A stretch of DNA of 24,923 bases from Bacillota bacterium (GTDB lineage Bacteria; Bacillota; Clostridia; Acetivibrionales; DSM-1351), in NCBI GenBank assembly GCA_023398105.1, contig JAEWST010000133.1, positions 1 through 24,923 of the forward strand. The letters run 5' to 3'. Numbering within the stretch: position 1 is the stretch's first letter; each line of letters begins with the position of its first letter. Position numbers and translations under genes: made by a program. The notes beneath the pieces are model-generated. The model did no database searches, was not told the DNA's origin, and saw nothing but the letters and a program-made list of their open reading frames with translations. Positions 1-7,618 of the stretch are shown one piece after another.

Positions 1-3000
1 AACTATCTGGGACAATTTGATCAGGAAGTAAATTCAAAGCTATATGGAATATCTACCTGTTCATCAGGAAGTGCATTAAGCCCCAATAGTGAAAGAAAGT
101 TCTCTTTTGATATCAACGGCATGGTTAAAGATGGGAAATTAACATTTGCACTTAACTACTGTAAAAATGAGTATACCGAAGAGACTATAAATAAGTTTTT
201 AGAGATATTCAAAAGTATACTTAATGATATAGCTGACAAATGTGTGTGCAAAACAGAAACTGAGTTCACACCCAGCGACTTCCTATGCAAATCTCTTTCT
301 ATCTGGGAACTTGATAATATTCTTAAAAACTATTTGGAAATAGATAAAATATATCCCCTCTCTCCAGTACAGGAAGGTATTCTTTTCCATTCGTTAGTTA
401 GCGATGATCCAATGATGTATTTTGAACAGTTTACATTCAAATACAGCGGAAAATTGGATGAAGAGTTGCTTAAGAGAAGTTTTGAACTATTGGTGAAAAA
501 GCATGATATTTTAAGGACGGTATTTGTATTTAAAGGATTAGGAAGACCGCACCAGATAGTGTACAAAACAGGAAAATCAGCTTTATATTATCATGACGCA
601 ACTAATATAAGGGAAGAAGAGAAAATAGCATTTCTCAATAAATATTTAGAGGATGATAAAAAATCAGGTTTTGATTTAACACAGGATGAAACTCCTGTGA
701 GGTTCACAGTGATTAAACTAGATAGTCAGAAGTACTGCTTTGTTTGGAGCGACCATCATATACTTATGGATGGATGGTGTTTTGGGCAAGTAATAAAAGA
801 ATTCTTTGATATTTATGAACTTTTGAAAAATAATATTGAACCCCAGCCTAGCCGAATTCCTACATTCAGCAAATACATCGAATGGCTTGAAAATCGCAAT
901 ATGGACGAGGCGGCTGAGTATTGGAAAAATTATGTTACTGGATATGATCGAAATGTCATGCTACCGGTTTTAAATGAGAAGGAAATTGGATACAAACACA
1001 GTACATTAGAATTTTCGCTTGATGAATTTGTAACAAATGAGCTCAATGCTATGGCAAAGGCTAACCAGGTAACACTTAACATAATTATTCAAACTATATG
1101 GGGACTGATTCTACAGAGCTATGGATATAGTGACGATGCGATTTTTGGAACAGTAAGCTCTGGAAGATTAGCTGATATTGAAGGTGTTGAAAGCATTGTT
1201 GGATTACTCATAAATACTATTCCTGTCAGAATAAGGTGTGAGCAAAAGCGAGAGTTTTCCGAGCTAATAAAACAAGTACAAAAGGAAGCCCTGTTATCAA
1301 ATGAATATGATTTCTATCCATTGGCTGAAATTCAAGCGAAATCAAAATTAAAGAATAATCTGATAACAAGCCTTGTTGTTTTTGAAAACTATCCTCTTGA
1401 CGAAGAATTTAAAAACGTGAAGTTTGGTAAGGGTGAGGTCGTATTTAGTGATTTCACTGGTTTTGAACAGACAAATTATGATTTGAATATTACTATTTTC
1501 CCTGAAAGCAAATTAACTTTTAAATTTGATTTTAACACGAATGTATATTCTCCTATAATAATACAAAAAGTGTGGGAAAACGTTGCCAACATTGCATCGA
1601 GTGTTATTAAGAATCACCATATTCAAATAAATGAGATTAATTTAATATCCGCTGAAGAAAACAACATTCTTAATAATTTCAATAACACTTATATGGATTA
1701 TGAAAAGGAATTGGCCATTCATGAATTATTTGAGAAACAGGCTGAGAGAGAACCTGAAAAAGTAGCTTTAGTATTCAAAGACAGCAAGCTTACATATGGT
1801 GAGTTGAACAATAAAGCAAATTGTATTGCTAAAGCCTTAAAAGATAACTTTATTGAACCTGGAGCTATTGTAGGAATTATTGTAGAACGTTCTATTCAAA
1901 TGTTAGTAGGCATTCTTGGGATATTAAAAGCAGGAGCTGCATATCTTCCGATAGACCCAAAATATCCAGATGATCGTATAAGATACATGCTTAATGACTG
2001 TAAGGTAAGTGCGTTACTAACCCATAAAAATAATGATATTTGCAAGGATGTAAAAGTCATTGATCTATTCGATGAGAAGTTATACACAATGGATTGCAAT
2101 AACCCTGAACATTTATCCAGTTCGGATGATTTGGCTTATGTAATATATACGTCAGGAACAACCGGAAATCCAAAGGGAGTAATGATAGAACATAGATCTG
2201 TTGTGAATTTTATTAAAGGTTCAATAGAAATGATTGATTTTAATCCTGAAAAGACTATTGTAGCATTGACTACAATATCATTTGATATTTTTGTTATGGA
2301 AACTCTTTTGCCTCTAAGTGTGGGAATGAAAATTGTAATTGTTGATGAGAATGAACAGGTGGATCCGGGATTATTGAATAAGCTTATACTTGAAAATAAT
2401 GTAGATATGCTTCAAATAACACCTTCAAGACTTCAAATGTTCATGGCTAATAAAGAAAGTCGGCAGAGTCTTGTAAGATTAAAAGAAATAATAGTGGGTG
2501 GAGAAGCCTTTACGCCAAAGCTCTTAGAAGAATTGAAAAAAGCTACTGCTGCCAAGATTTATAATGCTTATGGTCCAACTGAGACAACGGTATGGTGCAC
2601 AATTAAAGAGCTAACAAGCGATAGTAAAATTACTATAGGAAGACCTATGGCAAATACTAGTATCTACATAATGGGTAAAAACGATAATCTTCAACCTATA
2701 GGTGCATATGGAGAATTATGCATCGGAGGAGATGGACTTGCAAGAGGATATTTAAACAGTGCTGAGCTGACTACTGAGAAGTTTGTGAAAGGTTTGTACG
2801 GGAAAAGGATATATCGTACAGGGGATATGGCAAGGTGGCTTCCAGATGGAGAGATTGAGCTGTTAGGAAGGATAGACAACCAAATAAAGATAAGAGGCTA
2901 CAGGATTGAATTAGGCGAAATTGAAAGCTGTCTGATGGAGATTGCTGGAATTAAAAAAGCAGCTGTAAAAATGATAGGAGAGAGTAATGAAAACCAAACT

Positions 3001-4830
3001 TTATGTGCTTATTTTGTATCAGAGTTCGACATAAATAAGAGAGATATTAGAGAAAATCTTCACAAAAAGCTTCCTGACTATATGCTGCCAACATATTATG
3101 TAAGGTTGGAAATTTTACCTGAGACACCTAACGGAAAGCTGGATAGAAATGCTCTTCCTGAGCCTGATGGAACAAGTTCTTTAGAAAGAAATTATACTGC
3201 ACCACAGAATATAACTGAGGAAAGGCTTGCTAAAATTTGGAGTAAAATTTTGGAAGTTCAAAGCGTCGGAGTAAATGACAATTTTATTGAACTTGGCGGA
3301 CATTCTCTTAAAGCGTTAGCTTTGATAGGAGAAATATACAAGGAATTCAATACTATGGTTCCAATTAAGGAGATATTCTCAAGACAAACAGTACGTGAAC
3401 TTTCTAAATATTTAAATAGTTTCAGAAAAAGTGAGTACTCACCAATCAAGCCTGTAGAAAATAGAGAGTATTATCCTATAACACCAGCACAGCAGAGGTT
3501 GTTTATAATGGCTCATATGGAAAAAGACCAAACTAGTTATAACAATGTTGGTGCAATAATGATTACCGGAACACTTGATCGGATGAAAATAAGAGATGTT
3601 TTGATGAAACTGATTGATAGACATGAAGCACTTAGAACATCTTTTGATTTTGTTAATGGTGAACCAGTACAGATAATACACAAAGAAGTATATTTTGATA
3701 TGGAATATATTGAATCAGGTAATGACTTTACAATATCTGCAGACTTTGAATTCAACGAGAAGCTAGATAATGTGATAAAAGGATTCATAAAACCATTTGA
3801 CCTTTCAAAAGCACCTTTAATAAGAGCCAGTTTAATAAAGGCTTCAGATGATAAACATATTCTTCTGTTTGATATGCATCATATTATTTCTGATGGTTTA
3901 TCTGCAAATATTTTACAAAGCGAATTCATAGACTTGTATGCAGGCAGAACACTGCCAGACTTAAGTATACAATACAAGGACTTTGCAATATGGCAGAATG
4001 AGCATTTAGATTCTGAGCAGATGAAAATACAGGAGGACTATTGGCTTAATATATTCTCAGGTGATATTCCAGTTCTTGATTTGCCGACTGATTATGATAG
4101 ACCTCAAATCCAGAGTTATTCAGGAGATATTTATAAAATTACGTTGGACAAGGAAATATTAACAAAGCTGAAAGCTATTGCAGCTAATAGCGATACCACA
4201 ACATATACGCTGTTAATTACTGTATATAATATTCTTCTTTCTAAGCTATCTGGTCAGGATGACATTATAGTAGGTATAGGTGTAGGAGGAAGGAGACATC
4301 CTGAACTAAAAAATGTTGTGGGTATGTTTGTAAATATGCTGGCATTGAGAAGCCATCCTGAAGGTCATAAAACATTTAATGAATTCTTAAATGAAATAAA
4401 AGAAAATTCATTAAATGCTTATGATAATCAAGATTATCAGTTTGACCGACTTGTAAAAACACTCAATATAAAGAGAGATGCAAGTAGAAATCCACTTTTT
4501 GATGTAGCCACAGTTTTGCTGAATGTGGATTTACAGGAGATATGTTTGGAAAACATTACTTTTAAAGCATTTGATATTCCTGATAACAGTTCTCATTTTG
4601 ATTTACATTTAAAAGTTGTAGAGAGTAAAAATGAGGTTCAGATAGTTTTCGAATATAATTTAGCACTGTATAAGAAAAAAACTATCGAGAAAATTGCAAA
4701 TTGTTATATTGAGGTTCTCAATCACATATTACAAAACATGGAAATAAAGCTCAACGCAATAAGCATTACTACTGAAGGGTTATTTAATAAAATGCCTGAT
4801 AAAATTGAATTTGTAGATTTCAATTTTTAG
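1..4830 (+). CDS. Nonribosomal peptide synthetase, 5'-partial: [E]-C-A-T-C
   Basis: This gene enters from the left; the frame is open from base 1 and 1609 residues are visible. It opens with the last E-domain core motif (NYLGQF, residues 1-6) and the post-E FTPSDF (about 89-94). Next come a C domain (PLSPVQEG near 119, HHILMDG at 252-258), an A domain (TSGTTGNPKG at 717, FDIFVME at 761, NAYGPTE at 855, NGK lysine at 1046), a carrier domain (LGGHSL, phosphopantetheine Ser 1102) and a second full C domain (HHIISDG at 1293). The first C domain directly follows E and has the PLSPxQEG/HHxxMDGW style of D-accepting C domains. The A pocket reads D-I-M-Q-I-G-A-V-W-K by my alignment to GrsA, closest to the classical glycine code DILQLGLIWK. 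The protein ends in a C domain with no A-T after it, plus a short acidic/aromatic tail (FVDFNF). The NRPS assignment is certain; glycine is tentative. Confidence 0.97.
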   Translation, partial: NYLGQFDQEVNSKLYGISTCSSGSALSPNSERKFSFDINGMVKDGKLTFALNYCKNEYTEETINKFLEIFKSILNDIADKCVCKTETEFTPSDFLCKSLSIWELDNILKNYLEIDKIYPLSPVQEGILFHSLVSDDPMMYFEQFTFKYSGKLDEELLKRSFELLVKKHDILRTVFVFKGLGRPHQIVYKTGKSALYYHDATNIREEEKIAFLNKYLEDDKKSGFDLTQDETPVRFTVIKLDSQKYCFVWSDHHILMDGWCFGQVIKEFFDIYELLKNNIEPQPSRIPTFSKYIEWLENRNMDEAAEYWKNYVTGYDRNVMLPVLNEKEIGYKHSTLEFSLDEFVTNELNAMAKANQVTLNIIIQTIWGLILQSYGYSDDAIFGTVSSGRLADIEGVESIVGLLINTIPVRIRCEQKREFSELIKQVQKEALLSNEYDFYPLAEIQAKSKLKNNLITSLVVFENYPLDEEFKNVKFGKGEVVFSDFTGFEQTNYDLNITIFPESKLTFKFDFNTNVYSPIIIQKVWENVANIASSVIKNHHIQINEINLISAEENNILNNFNNTYMDYEKELAIHELFEKQAEREPEKVALVFKDSKLTYGELNNKANCIAKALKDNFIEPGAIVGIIVERSIQMLVGILGILKAGAAYLPIDPKYPDDRIRYMLNDCKVSALLTHKNNDICKDVKVIDLFDEKLYTMDCNNPEHLSSSDDLAYVIYTSGTTGNPKGVMIEHRSVVNFIKGSIEMIDFNPEKTIVALTTISFDIFVMETLLPLSVGMKIVIVDENEQVDPGLLNKLILENNVDMLQITPSRLQMFMANKESRQSLVRLKEIIVGGEAFTPKLLEELKKATAAKIYNAYGPTETTVWCTIKELTSDSKITIGRPMANTSIYIMGKNDNLQPIGAYGELCIGGDGLARGYLNSAELTTEKFVKGLYGKRIYRTGDMARWLPDGEIELLGRIDNQIKIRGYRIELGEIESCLMEIAGIKKAAVKMIGESNENQTLCAYFVSEFDINKRDIRENLHKKLPDYMLPTYYVRLEILPETPNGKLDRNALPEPDGTSSLERNYTAPQNITEERLAKIWSKILEVQSVGVNDNFIELGGHSLKALALIGEIYKEFNTMVPIKEIFSRQTVRELSKYLNSFRKSEYSPIKPVENREYYPITPAQQRLFIMAHMEKDQTSYNNVGAIMITGTLDRMKIRDVLMKLIDRHEALRTSFDFVNGEPVQIIHKEVYFDMEYIESGNDFTISADFEFNEKLDNVIKGFIKPFDLSKAPLIRASLIKASDDKHILLFDMHHIISDGLSANILQSEFIDLYAGRTLPDLSIQYKDFAIWQNEHLDSEQMKIQEDYWLNIFSGDIPVLDLPTDYDRPQIQSYSGDIYKITLDKEILTKLKAIAANSDTTTYTLLITVYNILLSKLSGQDDIIVGIGVGGRRHPELKNVVGMFVNMLALRSHPEGHKTFNEFLNEIKENSLNAYDNQDYQFDRLVKTLNIKRDASRNPLFDVATVLLNVDLQEICLENITFKAFDIPDNSSHFDLHLKVVESKNEVQIVFEYNLALYKKKTIEKIANCYIEVLNHILQNMEIKLNAISITTEGLFNKMPDKIEFVDFNF

Positions 4831-4840
4831 TTTAAGTAGA

Positions 4841-4846
4841 AAGGAG
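4841..4846 (+). promoter_or_regulatory. Ribosome binding site for the radical SAM gene
   Basis: AAGGAG lies 13 bases before the ATG at 4860, between the stop of the upstream NRPS and the radical SAM gene. The spacing is longer than usual, but no other in-frame start fits better. The 29-base gap suggests co-transcription. Confidence 0.6.
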
Positions 4847-4859
4847 AATAAGAGTATTT

Positions 4860-6563
4860 ATGAGAAAAATCAATCCTAGTACTGACAAGATACTACTGGC
4901 TGTATTTCCATTTATGACTCCGCTTATGCCTCCCCTTGGAATATCCTGTATTAAAGGCTTTTTGTCCAAAAGAGGGTACAAAGTAAAAACAGTAGATGTT
5001 ATGGCGGATATAACAATCAGGGAAGCTTGCTATCACTATTTTGATGCTCTTAAGCGTATGATACCCGAAGAAAAACGCGGACATTTTTTTAATGTAGGGT
5101 TGGATGTATTGTGTAATCATTTCATGGCTCATATAAATTATGATAATAAAGAAAAATACATGGAACTGGTAAAGCTGATAGTACAAGAAAACTTCTTTGT
5201 GGCTATTAATGATGAACAAGTAGAGGAATTAATAGAGGATGTTGATGACTTTTTTAGCAAGCTTGGTGAATATACCCTCAGGCTGATTGATACTGAAAAA
5301 CCTGCTGTATTCGGTACATCTGTCTATCGTGGTACATTGGCTGCTTCGTTATTTGCTTTAAAGCTTGTTAAAGAAAGGTATCCTGAAATTCTTACTGTCA
5401 TGGGAGGGGCTATCTTTTCTCAAGAGCTCTTTACAGGTACACCAAATTATAATCTATTTATGGAAAAAACAACTTATCTGGACAAAATATTAATCGGAGA
5501 AGGAGAAAACTTGTTCCTCAGATTATTGCAAGGGAAATTGCCTGAAGAGCAAAAGACTTTTTCATTAAAAGATATTAATGATGAACTCTTGGATCTGAAC
5601 TCATTAGAACTCCCGAACTTTGATGATTATGAGCTTTCAAAATACGCTGTGATTCCGGCGTATACATCACGAGGGTGTATATATCATTGTAGTTTTTGTG
5701 CAGAAACTATGTATTGGAAAAAGTACAGGAAGAAGGATGCTAAAAACTGTGCTGATGGGCTTATGGAATTATATCGTAGATATAACAGAAATTTGTTCGT
5801 ATTTACGGATTGCCTTATAAATCCAGTAGTTACAGAGTTGTCACAGGAGATGATAAATAGGAGGTTATCCTTATATTGGGATGTGTACATCAAAGTAGAT
5901 AATAATGTATGTGATCCAGAATATACACATTTATGGAGAAAAGGCGGTTTCTATAGAGCCAGGCTAGGTGTAGAGAGTGGCTCTCAAAGAGTACTGGATT
6001 TAATTGATAAAAGAATTACAGTTGATCAAACTAGAAGGGCATTGAAGAGTCTTGCGGAGGCTGGAATTAAAACAACAACTTTCTGGTTTTCTGGACATCC
6101 CGGAGAAACTGAAGATGACTTTCAGCAGACGTTGGATTTACTAGATGAAATGCAGGATTATATTTATGAAGCGGAATGTGATCCATTTAGATATTTTTAT
6201 ACAGGACAAACCAGTTCTGAGAACTGGTCAAAAAGTATGGGGAATAGGCTCCTATATCCTGAAGATGCTACAAATATGCTTCTCACTCAGACCTGGACCT
6301 TGAATACCGAACCAAGCAGAGAGGTCGTATATGATAGGGCATGTAGGTTCAGAAATTATTGTAAAAAGCTTGGTATCCCTAATCCTTATTCAGTAACAGA
6401 AATATATCAGGCCGATGAAAGATGGAAGCAGTTGCATAAGAATGCGGTTCCATCAATAATTGACATACAGAAGGGTACAGCAGTTCCTCAAGAAAACTTG
6501 AAAATAAATAGAGTAGTATCAGCAGAAAAACAAATAATTGATGTAACTGATTTTGCATTCTAA
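4860..6563 (+). CDS. Cobalamin-binding-domain radical SAM enzyme, probable tailoring enzyme
   Basis: The product is 567 residues. The N-terminal half has the look of a cobalamin-binding Rossmann domain of the BchE-like radical SAM class: a PPLGISCIKGFL segment near residues 24-35, TVDVMAD where the corrinoid loop falls, MGGAIF near 181 and IGEGEN near 212. The canonical cobalamin-ligating DxHxxG is absent, as in several members of this class. The radical SAM core has the 4Fe-4S ligands CxxxCxxC at Cys 273, 277 and 280 (RGCIYHCSFC), followed by RARLGVESGS, typical of the SAM-binding region. Such enzymes often methylate unactivated carbons, but others cyclise or rearrange, so the reaction is not fixed by sequence. 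It sits between NRPS genes with short gaps, so action on the carrier-bound or released peptide is likely. Its C-terminus (DVTDFAF) resembles the tail of the preceding NRPS. Confidence 0.93.
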   Translation: MRKINPSTDKILLAVFPFMTPLMPPLGISCIKGFLSKRGYKVKTVDVMADITIREACYHYFDALKRMIPEEKRGHFFNVGLDVLCNHFMAHINYDNKEKYMELVKLIVQENFFVAINDEQVEELIEDVDDFFSKLGEYTLRLIDTEKPAVFGTSVYRGTLAASLFALKLVKERYPEILTVMGGAIFSQELFTGTPNYNLFMEKTTYLDKILIGEGENLFLRLLQGKLPEEQKTFSLKDINDELLDLNSLELPNFDDYELSKYAVIPAYTSRGCIYHCSFCAETMYWKKYRKKDAKNCADGLMELYRRYNRNLFVFTDCLINPVVTELSQEMINRRLSLYWDVYIKVDNNVCDPEYTHLWRKGGFYRARLGVESGSQRVLDLIDKRITVDQTRRALKSLAEAGIKTTTFWFSGHPGETEDDFQQTLDLLDEMQDYIYEAECDPFRYFYTGQTSSENWSKSMGNRLLYPEDATNMLLTQTWTLNTEPSREVVYDRACRFRNYCKKLGIPNPYSVTEIYQADERWKQLHKNAVPSIIDIQKGTAVPQENLKINRVVSAEKQIIDVTDFAF

Positions 6564-6567
6564 CTGC

Positions 6568-6574
6568 AAGGGGG
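6568..6574 (+). promoter_or_regulatory. Ribosome binding site for the methyltransferase gene
   Basis: AAGGGGG lies 7 bases before the ATG at 6582 and begins immediately after the stop codon of the radical SAM gene. The 18-base gap indicates tight coupling of the two genes. Confidence 0.6.
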
Positions 6575-6581
6575 AAAATTT

Positions 6582-7532
6582 ATGTATACCAATTTAGTTT
6601 GTCCAATTTGTAAAGGAAAACTGGATTACTCAAATAATTCATTGACCTGCAATAAATGTATGATTGTTTTTCAGGTAGAGGAAGGTATTCCATACATGTT
6701 ACCTGAAATGGCTCGTAAAAATAATAGAACGGAAGACCTTGAAGAAATTCAGGATATAAAAGAGAAGGTTAAAGAAGGATATTCTATGGTGGATGACTTA
6801 CTCAAATCATCTGGGTTGGCCTCTCTTGCTACCTTTTTGAATCTGGGCTATTCAGTAAATATGAATCCTCAGAGTTCCCAACTTGAACCCCAAATAACAC
6901 ATTTGAACAAACACTCGGTTAGGCTTCTTCTTGAAGTTATAGGAAGCTTTAATATGAATAATAAGAGGATCCTTGAGATTGGATGTGGTAGAGGGGGGAA
7001 TATATCTACTATAAATGAGTACTACAAACCATGTATGTCATGGGGGCTTGACCTTTGTGAAGCAAATATAAGATTTTGCAAATCAAGATATAAAATTGAC
7101 AATTTGTCCTTTTGTGTGGGGGATGCAGAGATGCCTCCTTTTAGTGATGATTTTTTTGATGCGGTCGTAAACATTGAATCTGCTGATTCTTATCCTAACA
7201 TTAATAAGTTTTATAGTGGAGTATATTCAATTTTAAAATCTGGTGGACACTTCATGTATGCAGATGTACGACCTGTAAAAGGATTTGAAGATTGTGTTGA
7301 TTACATGAAAGAAATAGGATTTGATGTATTAAGAAATACTGACATAACATCAAACGTTCTGCTTGCCTGCGATGAAACTGCCCAGAAAAGAGTTGGGACA
7401 TTTGGAAACATTAAATCTGATAAAATTCTGGATTCCCTTGAAAACTTCTTAACTGTTCCAGGATCAAAACTATATGAAGATATGAAATGTGGTAAACAAT
7501 CATATAGAATTTTAGAACTGGTAAAGAAATAA
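6582..7532 (+). CDS. SAM-dependent class I methyltransferase with Trm112-like zinc ribbon
   Basis: The product is 316 residues. The N-terminus holds two CxxC knuckles (Cys 7/10 and Cys 23/26) followed by VEEGIPYML, the pattern of a Trm112-like zinc ribbon. The methyltransferase core follows: motif I ILEIGCGRGGN (130-140), the acidic end of strand 2 in GLDLCEAN (155-162), DAEMPPFSDDFFDAV (181-195) and a post-III segment with LKSGGHFMYADV (218-229). This is the Methyltransf_11-type fold common in O-, N- and C-methyltransferases of secondary metabolism. The gene is 18 bases behind the radical SAM gene and upstream of another NRPS, so it is almost certainly a tailoring enzyme. Possible targets are the hydroxyl made by the downstream KR, an Asp carboxylate or a backbone amine; the sequence does not choose between them. 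The start is supported by the GGGGG-type binding site. Confidence 0.93.
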   Translation: MYTNLVCPICKGKLDYSNNSLTCNKCMIVFQVEEGIPYMLPEMARKNNRTEDLEEIQDIKEKVKEGYSMVDDLLKSSGLASLATFLNLGYSVNMNPQSSQLEPQITHLNKHSVRLLLEVIGSFNMNNKRILEIGCGRGGNISTINEYYKPCMSWGLDLCEANIRFCKSRYKIDNLSFCVGDAEMPPFSDDFFDAVVNIESADSYPNINKFYSGVYSILKSGGHFMYADVRPVKGFEDCVDYMKEIGFDVLRNTDITSNVLLACDETAQKRVGTFGNIKSDKILDSLENFLTVPGSKLYEDMKCGKQSYRILELVKK

Positions 7533-7605
7533 GCTATTGGATTGGTTTGTGCAATATTTAAATGAAAATTACCTAATACATATACATTTAGTTATAGATT
7601 TAAGT

Positions 7606-7611
7606 GAGGAG
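7606..7611 (+). promoter_or_regulatory. Ribosome binding site that fixes the start at ATG 7619
   Basis: GAGGAG lies 7 bases before the ATG at 7619. An in-frame GTG at 7604 would lie just before this site and has no comparable Shine-Dalgarno sequence of its own, so 7619 is preferred. Confidence 0.7.
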
Positions 7612-7618
7612 TGACTGT

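Noticed and set aside
7604..7618. GTG start adding five residues to the second NRPS
   Set aside because: The GAGGAG site at 7606-7611 lies after this GTG and is ideally placed for ATG 7619, so the GTG is unlikely to be the start.
7533..7618. Possible internal promoter in the 86-base gap before the second NRPS
   Set aside because: AT-rich blocks such as TTGTGC and TATACA are present, but no pair has both good boxes and a 16-18 base spacer. AT-rich clostridial DNA gives such matches by chance.
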